From Farysia itapuensis (lineage: Eukaryota; Basidiomycota; Ustilaginomycetes; Ustilaginales; Ustilaginaceae), in assembly GCA_023212645.1 (NCBI GenBank), contig JALBYC010000001.1, positions 930,001 through 994,000 on the forward strand: a stretch of DNA of 64,000 nucleotides, in the 5' to 3' direction. The notes under the pieces are model-generated. The model was not told the origin of the DNA. It did no database searches and saw nothing but the letters and a program-made list of their open reading frames with translations. The position numbers were made by a program, and so were the translations under genes. Shown piece by piece: positions 1-10,225 of this stretch (position 1 is its first letter; every line of letters starts with the position of its first letter).

Positions 1-2102
1 GAATGATTGTTCGCTGCTTCTAACGTGTTTCCGGCTTCGGCCACCGTCAGGTGGTAAGAAAGAAAACCGAACACATTGGAGATGAGCGCAAGAGTTGCGT
101 TTTGGCAAGACGAGGTCGAATTTGATACCAACTCGATGCCTGCTAAGCTCAAGAGAGACGGTGGCTTGTGCCCAAGCGGGATCATGTAGATCTGCTGATA
201 CAGTTGGACCAGCCTGGAAGCGGCGGCGCACTGAAAGTCTCGAGTTCCAGTCATCAATTCGGCGGCTCTGCCCAAGATTCGTTGAGCTGCAACGTGCTCA
301 TCTTCTTGACCAGCAAGGGGCGCAGGAAAGCGAGCTAGGATAGTCAGTGCTCGCGCCTGAATATCATCATATGTGCTTTCACAGCAAGACAAGAGCAACT
401 GGACCAAAGGGGGTGATATGAGGTCGAGTGTAAAGGGAAACTCCTGCACAAACACTTGCTTTGATTTGGACAACGACATGCCAGCGTTCTTTGCCATACC
501 ATTCCCTTGGTCCATGTTGCCAGTCTGGTGCTGAGAGAAGCGCGGGTCAATGCCGCTCTCGAGCATCAAATCCAGGAAGGTGAGTGCGGTGATGGATGTC
601 TGGTAGGAAGCTCCTGGATGCAGTGTTCTACGTAGTAGCAGATACAGCCATTCGAGGAATGATTTGCTGGCGCCTAGGGTGTCTTGAAGCTCTTTCAGCT
701 TCATGCATTCTTCTGGATACCTCTCTTCTTCAGCTATGCGCGTGATTTTACCGGAATCTCGCTCAAGAGCATATGTGCTGGCTCTCAGCCTGGTCAGTAA
801 CTTGACGTAAAAGCCTCGCAAATCGCCGCGAGCGGATGGATTGGTGATGCTGAGACTGTACGGGAAAAACGTTCGCAAGATACCAAATTCAACCATGCTG
901 AATGGGGCGGCAGGGGTCTTGGACTCAATGACGAGCGACAGAGTCGACATTTGCAGCTCCAGCGTGGCTGACAAGATGCAATCTTCGAGAAGAGAGGCAG
1001 GTATTAAGATCTGTGTTGAGCCGTCAGCTTGCGTGTCTGTGCAGAAATCCTCCACTGGAGCAATACGGCAGTGTCCTTGAAGCTTGCCGGTCCGCAGAAC
1101 CAGAAAGATGCTTTCGACGTTAATATTGGCCGCATCAATGTCTTCGTCCGAGCGCATAAGGCTGTCCAACAGTGAGGGGAACACCCGCATGTCCAGTTGG
1201 AAGAGGGGGGTCAGATGGTTAGAAGCAAGTCCTGATCGGAGACGTTCTCCTCCGCTTTGCAACGCTTGGCATAACGGCTTGACCCAGATCGCAATCCATT
1301 GTTCGTACTCGTTGGTCGTGACCGTCGAATCTTTGTCAGATGCTTTCGATGAAAGGTGGCATCCAAGATCTTGAGCTCGGACAGACAAGAAGTCAAGCGC
1401 CAGTCTCGCACGTCTAGAGGCACCACCATCGAGCGTGCCTAATCCTCGAATGATACGTTCATAGACATCTTGGTCGGCCAGCCGAACGCCGGCAGAATTT
1501 GCTTCAAAGAACGGGGCAGAACCAAAGCTGGCTAGCATGATCTCAAGTATCACTGGTGATTGCTTGCGTTCCAGTTGAGACAGCGCTCTCCCGACCAGAT
1601 CTGAGAGGAATGGAGCTTCGCCCTGGAAAGAAAGACACTTTTGTTGCAAGGGCCCGCCCGTTTTGGAGTATAATCGATGCAACAGCAAGATGACTGATTC
1701 CGCCAAAATCTTGGACCGAGTCGAGATCTGTGTACGTTCTGCGAGACATGTCGACCAGACCAGCTTGGCCAATGTGATCTGATCATCCACGGGAAGAATG
1801 GTCTTCTTTGCGTCGCTGTTGATACTGTTCGCAGGAGCAGTCGTCAAAAGGTTCGCAACGTGACTCGCCCATACACGTAGGGCATCTAGTCCGCTCTTGA
1901 GACGAGCATAACTGTCGGTCTCCAAGGCCGAGAGGGTGTGCTGCAGTGCCTGTGACAGAAATGGCTTTAGCTGTTGAGCTGCAGAGCTCCACCCGTTATC
2001 ACTGGAAGACGCTGGCGCTGCTGACAGAGGGATAGCCTGAATACCAGAAATCAGCTCCGCACACGGGTCTGGGACCCCTTGTTCCGGCCTGCCCTTGACC
2101 AT
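1..2102 (-). CDS. THADA/Trm732-like protein (DUF2428), 3' end missing
   Basis: The minus strand is open for 700 codons from the ATG at 2102 to the window edge, so only the N-terminal part of the protein is present. The product is helical-repeat-like. A stretch near residues 485-510 (WLYLLLRRTLHPGASYQ, then a leucine-rich helix and DPRF) resembles the LxPGAxYQ segment of DUF2428 in THADA/Trm732, and the later DDIQARALTILARFP segment fits the same family. Known role of the family: Trm732 partners the methyltransferase Trm7 for 2'-O-methylation of tRNA anticodon-loop position 32; animal THADA is linked to metabolism. Family members are usually well over 1,000 residues, consistent with truncation by the window. 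No intron is needed here. The assignment is from motif memory and is fairly, not fully, certain. Confidence 0.7.
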   Translation of the reverse strand, partial: MVKGRPEQGVPDPCAELISGIQAIPLSAAPASSSDNGWSSAAQQLKPFLSQALQHTLSALETDSYARLKSGLDALRVWASHVANLLTTAPANSINSDAKKTILPVDDQITLAKLVWSTCLAERTQISTRSKILAESVILLLHRLYSKTGGPLQQKCLSFQGEAPFLSDLVGRALSQLERKQSPVILEIMLASFGSAPFFEANSAGVRLADQDVYERIIRGLGTLDGGASRRARLALDFLSVRAQDLGCHLSSKASDKDSTVTTNEYEQWIAIWVKPLCQALQSGGERLRSGLASNHLTPLFQLDMRVFPSLLDSLMRSDEDIDAANINVESIFLVLRTGKLQGHCRIAPVEDFCTDTQADGSTQILIPASLLEDCILSATLELQMSTLSLVIESKTPAAPFSMVEFGILRTFFPYSLSITNPSARGDLRGFYVKLLTRLRASTYALERDSGKITRIAEEERYPEECMKLKELQDTLGASKSFLEWLYLLLRRTLHPGASYQTSITALTFLDLMLESGIDPRFSQHQTGNMDQGNGMAKNAGMSLSKSKQVFVQEFPFTLDLISPPLVQLLLSCCESTYDDIQARALTILARFPAPLAGQEDEHVAAQRILGRAAELMTGTRDFQCAAASRLVQLYQQIYMIPLGHKPPSLLSLAGIELVSNSTSSCQNATLALISNVFGFLSYHLTVAEAGNTLEAANNH

Positions 2103-2355
2103 CGTTCCCTGACAAGATTGAAGCCCACAAAGTTGACACGAAGGAAAAGAAGAAGATTGTCAAGTTGCCGAGTACAAATCCAAAAAAAAAATAGGCCTGT
2201 CAGAAAGTTGGACTGCTAAAACGTCAGGAATAATCCGCTCGACTTGGTAGCCATCATTCACTGAGCATTGGGAGGCAAAGGTATGCATTGCAGTTCGACA
2301 ATTGGAGAAAGATGTTTTGTTATACTAGTGACGATAGAGGTTTACTTCATGGCAA

Positions 2356-3207
2356 TCATTGTCCAACATCAAACACGCTGAGGAGCGCAAAACAGGCGTA
2401 GAATAGGCCCACTGGGTAAGCAACTAGCAATCTTTGCTCTGAGAGGCGCAAAATGGAGACAAAGATGCCCGATGCGGACGTGGAACACCACAAGATGAAG
2501 AGTGGTGACACAATGTAGCCCAAGAAAGAGTCTAGACGAATGACAATGCTTGCAGTGCTGAGAATGCAAAGCGGCAAGAGACAGTATCCGAGGACAGAAG
2601 CTACTCTGTACGCATCGATGCCACCTTCGCTCATCAGATTGAGCAGGCTATAAATGCTGACTGCACCCAAGAGCGCGACACCGTACACATAGCCGAATTG
2701 ACTCTTACCGGCCAGTAAAAGGGTCATGCCAAAGATGAAGCAGAAGAGTAAGGGGCCCCCTAGATCGGCGTCGTCCATCATATGCGCATCTTTGGCATGA
2801 GCGGCCGAATAACGATGCAAGGGGTTGAGTACGGTCATTGTCTTGTCGATGATGTGGCTAATGTTAATGCCGAGTTCCTCCATGAGCGGTGGCTCGTCCG
2901 GAAATCCACCTGTGCCGAAAGCTGACCAGAAGCCCATCTGTGAGCTCATCATAGCATGTGCCGCTGAGCCGGGCGCGTACCCCGCCGAGGATGACATGTT
3001 GCCTTCTAGCGAAGGACGAGCATTGCTGCCCGTCGAGTAACCTTCGTGGCCTACACCAGAGGAATAATATGAAGAGAGATGATTGCTTGACGGCGTATTG
3101 TAAAAGTCCAGGGGATTTGATTGGCCTTGTGAAGATCCTTGCGGGCTCTTGGATCCAGACGGCTGACCATATCCGTAGGGAGAAGAGGAGTCAAAGACAG
3201 CCGACAT
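2356..3207 (-). CDS. YIP1: Yip1-family Golgi/ER membrane protein (YIPF5-like)
   Basis: A 283-residue single-exon protein. The first ~100 residues are Ser/Gly/Tyr-rich and disordered. They are followed by the family signature PPLMEELGINISHI and a KTMTVLNPL segment, as in YIPF5/Yip1. The C-terminal half (about residues 145-283) holds five hydrophobic segments separated by very short loops, the normal Yip1-domain topology. Known role: binds Rab GTPases (Ypt1/Ypt31) and Yif1 and supports COPII vesicle formation and ER-Golgi traffic. The ATG at 3207 lies about 275 nt from the divergent NSA2 start, so the two probably share a promoter region. The length matches the family. Confidence 0.9.
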   Translation of the reverse strand: MSAVFDSSSPYGYGQPSGSKSPQGSSQGQSNPLDFYNTPSSNHLSSYYSSGVGHEGYSTGSNARPSLEGNMSSSAGYAPGSAAHAMMSSQMGFWSAFGTGGFPDEPPLMEELGINISHIIDKTMTVLNPLHRYSAAHAKDAHMMDDADLGGPLLFCFIFGMTLLLAGKSQFGYVYGVALLGAVSIYSLLNLMSEGGIDAYRVASVLGYCLLPLCILSTASIVIRLDSFLGYIVSPLFILWCSTSASGIFVSILRLSEQRLLVAYPVGLFYACFALLSVFDVGQ

Positions 3208-3481
3208 GATGTTTGGCTGTTATCGGTATAAGTGTGTATCTTTAGAAGAGTGAGAGTGTGAGGGAGGTCGACCTGACGTGGATCGTGCGGGCAGTAAAAT
3301 TGTTTCTTCTCGCGCGAGACAAAAGTGACACAAGCGGCCTAGCGCCCAGCGCCGCTAGCGGCCAAACGGTCGCTGAATGAAATTTCTCAAAATTTCAACT
3401 TTTTGGACTGAGATCCTTTCACCGCTCTAATCGACCCGCATCCACCCTTACTACCTGTGACCAAGGGCTGATACCACCAAC

Positions 3482-4335
3482 ATGCCGCAGGTGAGTCTTC
3501 GCAGCTTCGTTTCGCAACCACTAGAATGTTCAGCTGACCTTTCCCATCGCTTCAGAACGATTACATTGAAGAGCATATCCGTCGGCACGGAAGGAGATTA
3601 GATCATGAAGAGCGTCAGAGAAAGAAGGCGGCCCGAGAGGTGCACAAGGCATCTGCTGTGGCGCAAAAGGTGACGGGTCTCAAAGCCAAGATGCTCAACA
3701 AGAAGCGTCGTGCGGAGAAGATCCAGATGAAGAAGACGCTCAAGGCGCACGAAGAGAGAGACGTCAAACAGGCATCCACATCCTCGGATCCCAACACAGC
3801 CTTGCCCACTTATCTGCTGGACCGAGAGGGAGGCAAAGATGCCAAAGCGCTTTCCTCTGCCGTCAAGGAAAGGAGAAAAGACAAGGCTGCACGTTACTCG
3901 GTGCCATTGCCCCAGGTGCGTGGTATTGCGGAAGATGAGGCTTTCAAGGTTATCAAGACCGGCAAGCGCAAACAGAAGGGCTGGAAGCGTATGGTCACCA
4001 AACCAACCTTTGTAGGCGAGAGCTTCACCCGTAAACCGCCCAAGCTTGAGCGCTTCATTAGGCCAATGGGTCTGCGCTTCAACAAGGCCCATGTCACGCA
4101 TCCTGAATTAAAAGCCTCCTTCAATCTCCCCATCGTTGGCGTCAAGAAGAACCCGCAGAGCCCGCTCTACACCCAACTCGGCGTCTTGACCAAAGGTACC
4201 ATTCTTGAAGTCAACGTTTCTGAGCTCGGCATGACTACCACCACCGGTAAAGTTGTTTGGGGCAAGTACGCCCAAGTTACCAACAATCCGGAAAACGATG
4301 GCTGTGTCAATGCAGTCCTCCTCATGTCGTCTTAA
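3482..4335 (+). CDS. NSA2: Ribosome biogenesis protein Nsa2, two exons
   Basis: Exon 1 is only nine nucleotides (3482-3490, Met-Pro-Gln). The intron is 3491-3555 (GTGAGT...CTTCAG, with a CTGAC branch-like site) and exon 2 is 3556-4335. The spliced product is 262 residues, practically the length of yeast Nsa2 (261). The very basic N-terminus ([20 protein letters not shown]) and the C-terminal S8e-like domain ([39 protein letters not shown]) are diagnostic. Known role: nucleolar factor for pre-60S subunit maturation and 27S pre-rRNA processing. The tiny first exon would be missed by simple ORF calling, which would start at an internal GTG near 3640. Confidence 0.95.
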
Positions 4336-4525
4336 AGCGAGATAGACACGCGGTCTTTGTCCATACATGTTCCCTCTCTGTACACTAGCAATCACTCAAG
4401 GCATCTCTCTCAATTCGGTCATTCTCACACGATTCTGAGCTCCCAGTTGTGTGCCGAGTCCATCACAATCAGGACAAAGGATAAACAATTGCAGTGCTAA
4501 AGTGATGAGACATGTTGATGAGTGC

Positions 4526-6361
4526 TCAGCCATCGAGATCCATTTCGTCGGACGCGACAGCAGGATAGGTGGAGAGATTTATGCTATGGGAGGAAGAGCC
4601 GTGATGCGTCTGTCCAAAGTGAATCGAGGAAGATGAGGGATGCTGGTAAAAGGGTGGTTGTTCAGGCTGCGATGGATGCGAGGATACGTGCTGGTTCTGA
4701 GACTGGGCGGGGGGTGATACATCAGATGCTGACCAAAACCTTGACTGCGCGGGCCGATCGTTTCTGACTTCCATCTGCTTGTCAAAAGACGAAGGCGAAG
4801 GGAAGTAGGAGCTGGACAGCGACGACTGCTGTGCATACAACGGACTCTCGTCGGAATGCTTCATTGAACGCAATGGCTCCGAAGAAAGTCCCGAGCCACC
4901 GGAAGAGAACTCCACCGGAGGTTGAGACATAAACCCACCAACAAAAGGAGCATGAGATGACGACGACGACGATGCAGCGGCGGCAGATGTAGGAGCAGAT
5001 TGCGAGTCTTGCTGTTCTCCAGGCTTGAGCGGTGAAGCGGAGGAAAGTACCGATGCTGAGGCTGATTTGAGTATCTGTTCAGGATCTTTCCACAGAATGA
5101 GAGCCCCACGAGGATGTGCATCGTCCTGCGTCCCGTTCCCGTTTGGCGACGCAAAACCTGAAGAAGAGGCACTCGATTGAGCAGATCTGCGCTTACTGTT
5201 GAGCAAAGATGCGTAGTGCGAGATCCCACTGCTCGAGCTGTTTCCACCGCCCGAGCGTCGGCCTCCGGTTCGTCTGGACCGCGTACTGCTACTGTTTGTG
5301 CTAGATGCAGCAGTGCTGTTATCCCGGTCTGAGGTACCAGTCAAGACTGCCCTTCTGTGCGCTTCGAGCTTTTCAATAAGTTCGTGGTTGATGACGTATT
5401 CGGAAGAAGATTGAGCAGGGTCCTCTTCTGTTGAAGTATCCGGTTCATCGACATGGTCGTCGCCTGCATTACTGTCAGAAGACGAAGTGTCATCCAACGT
5501 GGTGACGACAACACGGTCAGGCTCCACTTCGTAGCTCGTGGGAGCCTTTCGAATGCGCATATCTGAGTCTTCCAAGTCAACCGAATTACGCCGTTTAGAG
5601 GGTACAGTCTGCTCCAAATAGATGGCATGCGAGTCACCAATACTGTGAATGCCTTGCGTCGTTTGCACTGGCGAGGTTGGTGGCGGCGGGGCAGAAGTTC
5701 CGGCTGAATGCACAACTTGATGATAAAGTAGGGATGGCGAAGCATCTGTGACACTGCCAGCGCTTTGGATGGTACCCTTGATTGGGCTCGAGGGTGGTAC
5801 TGGTGGAGCAATCGTGTTTCCTGCAAGGCCGAAAGGTAGAGATGACCCCAGTCCGAATGCCCCCGTGATTCCACTGTTGGCTCGTTGAGCTGTGGGACGG
5901 GTGTTGGGGCTGCCAAATTCAAAAGGGGTCGGATGAATCTGGAGACCTGCAAACTGGCCGTAAGTGTGCGTGTCTTCTTGCGATTCCAGATGCGCTCTTT
6001 TAGCGGGACGAGAGAATACCGCAAGATCGTCTCTGCCCAAATCTGGACTGTTCTGTAGGCCGCTTGGCATCGAAGCAGCGGGCGGTATGTTGGAGATGGG
6101 AGCGCTGGATGCCGTGTAGGAGCCCCAATCGTACTCTCCATCTGAGTCGGAAAGCTCGGCGACACCCCAGCTGCTGGAACTGGAAGAGTTGCGCGGTACG
6201 AGCAAGGGAGAAGAGGGCCGGACTATCGAGGGGAGCTGCGTGTTGCTCTCAGGCCGGCTGTCGGAAAACCGCTCTCTCTTTGTCTTGACTGCGGGTGACC
6301 GCGATCCATATTTGGATGGCCCGGCCACCGACGGTGCTGTCCAAGGATGGTAGCTCGACAT
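4526..6361 (-). CDS. Ser-rich protein of unknown function
   Basis: A 611-residue single ORF from the ATG at 6361, reading MSSYHPWTAPSV. I do not recognise a family. It is dominated by Ser, Pro, Gln and Gly with acidic patches (about residues 280-320), two short basic patches (KTKRER near the N-terminus; SKRRNS and RSRRTGGRRSGGG further in) and a weakly helical segment around VINHELIEKLEAHRRAVLTG. A short hydrophobic motif, RGALILWKDPEQIL, sits in the middle of otherwise disordered sequence and is the most likely interaction motif. The C-terminus ends in MDLDG. No signal peptide or membrane segment is visible, so a nuclear or cytoplasmic regulatory role is likely but only inferred. It converges with NSA2, with 190 nt between stops. 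Confidence 0.75.
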   Translation of the reverse strand: MSSYHPWTAPSVAGPSKYGSRSPAVKTKRERFSDSRPESNTQLPSIVRPSSPLLVPRNSSSSSSWGVAELSDSDGEYDWGSYTASSAPISNIPPAASMPSGLQNSPDLGRDDLAVFSRPAKRAHLESQEDTHTYGQFAGLQIHPTPFEFGSPNTRPTAQRANSGITGAFGLGSSLPFGLAGNTIAPPVPPSSPIKGTIQSAGSVTDASPSLLYHQVVHSAGTSAPPPPTSPVQTTQGIHSIGDSHAIYLEQTVPSKRRNSVDLEDSDMRIRKAPTSYEVEPDRVVVTTLDDTSSSDSNAGDDHVDEPDTSTEEDPAQSSSEYVINHELIEKLEAHRRAVLTGTSDRDNSTAASSTNSSSTRSRRTGGRRSGGGNSSSSGISHYASLLNSKRRSAQSSASSSGFASPNGNGTQDDAHPRGALILWKDPEQILKSASASVLSSASPLKPGEQQDSQSAPTSAAAASSSSSSHAPFVGGFMSQPPVEFSSGGSGLSSEPLRSMKHSDESPLYAQQSSLSSSYFPSPSSFDKQMEVRNDRPAQSRFWSASDVSPPAQSQNQHVSSHPSQPEQPPFYQHPSSSSIHFGQTHHGSSSHSINLSTYPAVASDEMDLDG

Positions 6362-6762
6362 GATGGAGTATGCTAGTGTCTGTGTGACCCCGTGTCTGTC
6401 TGCGTCATTGAGGAAGAGCGTAGCTACTCATCGATGAGAGGATGCGGGATGGGAGCGTGCACAGTTTTAATGCAAAAACGCTCTCGGCAAATTCACCGCT
6501 GAATTTTCTGGAACCTTGCTTGACGCCACGGCCATCTAATCTATCAATCACAATCTGCCCGATCAAGCCATCAAGCCGCTTTAATCGATGGTTGGACAAC
6601 ACAATCACAATACATAGCCGCACACTGAACGTCACCCTTGGCTTTCGCATTCATGGCTCAATCCGCGCCCGAAAGCGTCACACATGTCTTCTCTCTGTTG
6701 GCCTGGTTAAGCAGTCAATGGCATAGATTGAGCGTCTAATTTGCGTGAAGTCACTTCTGGAG
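6362..6762. other. Intergenic region between two minus-strand genes
   Basis: About 400 nt separate the start of the Ser-rich gene (6361) from the stop of the ArfGAP gene (6763). It should hold the promoter of the former, and the 3' end of neither divergent gene falls here. Short open frames on both strands show no recognisable protein. I see no RNA gene or clear repeat. Confidence 0.5.
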
Positions 6763-7918
6763 CTACTTGAAGTCGCCCCAGATGTCAGCAAAAGCATCGT
6801 TCTTCGGGGGCGCCTTCGCGACTGACGAGGTGCTGGATCCCCATACATCGTGACTGTCAAAGAGACTGTTACTTGCGCCGCTCGTTGTTGAATTGGCGGT
6901 CGGCGTTGACCATGGATTCGACGATGATGGAGCGAGTGGCTTCGAAGCTGACGAAGATGACAGGTCGAGGCCGCCGAAGGACGAGTTGAGACCAGACAAG
7001 CCAGCTGATGCGTTTGATGAGACAGCTGGAGGCGAAGCAGCTGGAAAGGAGCCAAAATCACCAAAGCCGGCGGCAGAAGGCGACACTGGGTTGGTCGTCG
7101 AAGCAGCCGGTTTCGCCGCGAACAAGCTCATGATATCATTTTTGCCTCGGGCGCCAGACGCGGAAGCTGATGTTGGACTAGCAGCAGAAGTGGAAGCGGA
7201 AGGTTCATGCCAGTCGAGGTCGAAGATGCCTCCGCCGCCACCGCTAGCCGGTTTAGCAGGAGCAGGGGCAGCTGCCGCTGCTTTGGGTGGCGCCTTTGCT
7301 GTGGTGGGAGCAGCGACTTGTGGTTCATCGTCAAAAAGATCAAACGGCTTAGGAGGTGCTACTGGAGCTGGTGAGCGGGCTGCTGCAGGTGGTGTTGCGG
7401 AAGCAGAAGCTGGTGCAGGTGCAGACGCCGAAACAGCACCACCGTCTAAAACAGCAGGATCTGTCGGCGGCGGTCCCTCCTTGGCCCATCGTCGAGACTC
7501 GTATTTGCTACGGATAAAAGACTCGATCTTGTGGTCAGCAGGCACATGACCACTTTTCAGATGGGCCTCCCAGTACAGGTTGCACCGCCGGTTGCCCCAC
7601 TTTTGCATCGACTCCATCTGCTCTGGCGTCCAGATATCGAGGTCAATGGATTTGACTGCGCACATCGAAGCTGCATCAGTATACATGTCTGTCTCTGTAT
7701 TCAGCCACGACTAGCTTACCTTTACTGATATGAGTTCCCATGGAACGATGAAGGCCCGAACAGCGGATGCACAGGAAACAGCCAATGTTCCAGCTCGCCC
7801 ATCGTGGATCGTTCTTCTTGCAGTCGACGCATACTTTGTTGTCAGGATGCTTGACCAAGGCGCGCAGGATCTTGGCGTTGGCCTCCGTCTGTGCCTTTGA
7901 CTGTGTTGCACGCGACAT
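6763..7918 (-). CDS. ArfGAP, Age2/SMAP type, two exons
   Basis: Exon 1 is 7720-7918, the intron 7656-7719 (GTAAGC...GCAG, TACTGAT branch site) and exon 2 6763-7655, giving 363 residues. Splicing joins HISK to VKSIDLDIW, exactly the conserved ArfGAP junction. The zinc finger is CVDCKKNDPRWASWNIGCFLCIRC in two parts: C-x2-C then, 16 residues on, C-x2-C, followed by the arginine-finger segment CSGLHRSMGTHIS. The domain covers about residues 12-130. The rest is Ala/Ser/Pro-rich with DLF-type and FDLDW motifs and a terminal FADIWGDFK that could bind coat or adaptor proteins. Known role: stimulates GTP hydrolysis on Arf during Golgi/endosomal vesicle traffic. Domain order fits yeast Age2 and human SMAP1/2; the exact orthologue is inferred. 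Confidence 0.9.
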
Positions 7919-8157
7919 GCTGATGCGAGACAATGCAGTTGTGCTCAAAGTGTTGCTTGTTGCTTGTTCGATGCGGCATGCTGGCTTACACGCGAAGCAC
8001 TCGGAACCGAATTTCATCAAACGGATGGCCAATCTCATGTTAGACTCAAAAATTGTCACACGAACGTGCTGTACGTGCTAGCATGCCAGCATCAGCGCAT
8101 GTCGACGTTCATATACCACAAATCCCATTTCCAAGACTACCAAGAAAGGACCAAGAG

Positions 8158-8940
8158 CTACTGTGACGAGCTGGAAAGTGTCCGACTCGAGCTGCTTATG
8201 TTGAGTAGAGCTTCGAGAATAAGTTTGTTGCTCCCGCTACCGTTGACCACAGCGTTAAGCGTGGCAGAGTCTGGCGACGGGCGTTCGGTCTTCGAGTAGA
8301 TCTTGACAGTCTCTTCCAGAGACCGAGACAATTCTTTCCAGTTGCGATCACGTTCTCTTAGTGCGGGAAGACTTAGTTGTGCCTCGGGAAGAGGGCTGAG
8401 CGGAGATCTCGTCGATGGTATCTTGAACGCTGCTCCATCTGGAACAGACATGTCGACGAAGGCGTCGAGGAGTGAGATGCTGTGTCCTTGACCTGCAGAT
8501 CCAGCAAGACCAGACTGTCTTGCTTCTGGACCGCATGGTGCGGTCAATGGAGCGAGCTGCGAATCTCGTAGATGCCTGGCGGCCGTACGAAGCGAGTACT
8601 GCACTTCGTTCAGAATAGAGAACCATTGCTGCGCTTTGACTTCAAACGCCTTGGCGCCATACGATGGGCCAGCTTGCTGATCTGTAGGAGCGGGTAGTAG
8701 CGCCCGTAGCGAGTCGGCTGCTTCGGACAGTAGCGATGCCAAACGCTCGTCTGTCTGCATAAGCAGCAGGATTTGCTGATCGGTCTCCTTGTTACGCTGC
8801 TTCTGCTCGGCGTCTCGACGTACCGCGTGTGCTTCTCGGCGCAGCGCTTTGATAGTGGCAAATTTACGTTCAATCTGCTCTTGCTGGCGCTGCAGACGAG
8901 CTTGCGCATCGCTGTGGCCGGAGGTAGAAGCTACCGACAT
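8158..8940 (-). CDS. MED11: Probable Mediator complex subunit 11
   Basis: A 260-residue single ORF. The frame is open upstream to a TTG at 8994, but the first ATG is at 8940 (MSVASTSGHSD), which I take as the start. Residues ~10-60 form a charged coiled coil. They are followed by TDERLASLLSEAADSLRALL and a second helix, FEVKAQQWFSILNEVQYSLRTAARHLR, the two-helix pattern of Med11 (an ELS/DS box, a linker, then a helix ending in a basic-aromatic stretch). The C-terminal part is Ser/Pro-rich with another coil. Known role: Med11 pairs with Med22 in the Mediator head and contacts TFIIH. The match is by pattern only; another helical-bundle subunit remains possible. Confidence 0.6.
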   Translation of the reverse strand: MSVASTSGHSDAQARLQRQQEQIERKFATIKALRREAHAVRRDAEQKQRNKETDQQILLLMQTDERLASLLSEAADSLRALLPAPTDQQAGPSYGAKAFEVKAQQWFSILNEVQYSLRTAARHLRDSQLAPLTAPCGPEARQSGLAGSAGQGHSISLLDAFVDMSVPDGAAFKIPSTRSPLSPLPEAQLSLPALRERDRNWKELSRSLEETVKIYSKTERPSPDSATLNAVVNGSGSNKLILEALLNISSSSRTLSSSSQ

Positions 8941-9419
8941 TGTGTTGGTGTTCAGACCAAAGTGGAATTTCTGGTTGTGTCGACAGCTGTCCAATATTTT
9001 GAGTATCGGACAATCTTCTGATTCACGAATCGAAAGGATTCTGAGCTAGGTTGCAGCACGTTCCCACTGGCTGAGCGCCAAGTATCCGATACCACGATCG
9101 AGCTCCGCTGGCAAGGTTGTTCCTGTGGATCGGATTGGAGGCATCCAGGCGACACTCACGCCGCAGGTAAAGCGACTCCTCGATTTCTCGATCCTCGACT
9201 AGCCTCGCGAGCCTCGCTCGGTCCTCGACTAGCTCGCTAGCTCGCTAGCTCGACTTCAAGGGCATTTCAGTGTTAGGCCATGAATTTTGCAAAAAGCAGG
9301 CTAGCAGCAGGGTCCATCAGGTCGCGCGTGTAGGCTTCTTCATTTGACAGCTCAGGCCTTCTTCGTACTGCCTCTTCTCAATCTTGATCAGGAAGCAACG
9401 CGCTGAGAGCAGCAAAAAG
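8941..9419. promoter_or_regulatory. Divergent intergenic region between MED11-like gene and SPC3
   Basis: About 480 nt separate the two divergent start codons, so both promoters should lie here. The region contains the short CTAGCTCG repeats described separately. No TATA box stands out and no RNA gene is visible. Confidence 0.5.
9191..9252. repeat. Short TCCTCGACTAGC / CTAGCTCG direct repeats
   Basis: TCCTCGACTAGC occurs at about 9192 and again 30 nt downstream. It runs into a small tandem array of CTAGCTCG (about 2.75 copies, near 9229-9250), which is also partly palindromic because of CTAG. The array sits upstream of SPC3 and could be a slippage product or a clustered binding site. Confidence 0.6.
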
Positions 9420-10143
9420 ATGCACAGCACGTTCTCGCGCCTAAATGCCGTGACGGCTCTGGCGACAACCGTGATCCTGGTACTCGTCGTATTGATCGAC
9501 TTCTCGTCTCACAATCCTAATTCCAGCGGATCTTTGCTCAACGCATCAAAGTCTGGGCAAGTCAAGATCAATCAGCTCGACGTTGTGCGCGGAAAGGCAG
9601 CATGGCATATGGATCGCAGTATTCAGGACTTTGCTCAGGTCTCATTCGACGTTGATGCTGACTTCACCGGCTTGTTCAACTGGAATACCAAACAAGTGTT
9701 TGTCAGTCTGGCTGCTCAGTACGATACTAAGAAACATGTAAGGTTTTCCCTGCTCGTACTGCCGCTCACCTCGCCACTAACTGCCTATCTCATCTTGCTG
9801 TAGGTCAAGAACGAAGTGGTCATCTGGGACAGAATCCTCCGCAGCAAGCAAGACGCGCACATTGCTTTGCAAGGCGCCAAGAACAAGTATGGATTCAGAG
9901 AAATCTCTCGCAGCTTTAGGTCAGTAGGTTTCTTGACCTTGTCGTCCTCAGAACATCCCACTGACAGCTTTTGACGCGGACAGAGACGTTCGCAATGCCA
10001 CTTTTGTGCTCAAGTACAACGTGATGCCCAAAGTTGGGCTTTTGCACTATGCAAATCAATACACGACTGCATCTATCCCCATTCCTCCAAGACCGTCACT
10101 GGAAGATGGACAACAACCAAAAGTTCAACGTGTCTACTACTAA
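9420..10143 (+). CDS. SPC3: Signal peptidase complex subunit Spc3, three exons
   Basis: Exons are 9420-9737, 9804-9919 and 9984-10143; introns are GT-AG and keep frame, giving 197 residues (yeast Spc3 is 184). The start is the ATG at 9420 (MHSTFSRLNAVTALATT), not the in-frame TTG further upstream. One N-terminal signal anchor (about residues 10-33) precedes the lumenal domain, which contains the conserved DLTGLFNWNTKQVF-like stretch (here DADFTGLFNWNTKQVFV), NEVVIWDRI and a NKYGFREI segment. Known role: essential non-catalytic subunit of the ER signal peptidase, helping to position precursor proteins. Length, topology and motifs all agree. Confidence 0.95.
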
Positions 10144-10225
10144 ACAAAGCAATCATCCCACATACATGCATTGAACGAGAAATGTTGAAATTGCATCAGA
10201 CAAGCCAGCTTGTCGCAGGTCGCAC

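Noticed and set aside
6893..7549. 218-codon plus-strand open frame
   Set aside because: It lies wholly antisense to the Ala/Ser/Pro-rich part of the ArfGAP gene; its acidic-glycine-alanine composition is the mirror of that bias, and it has no independent motif.
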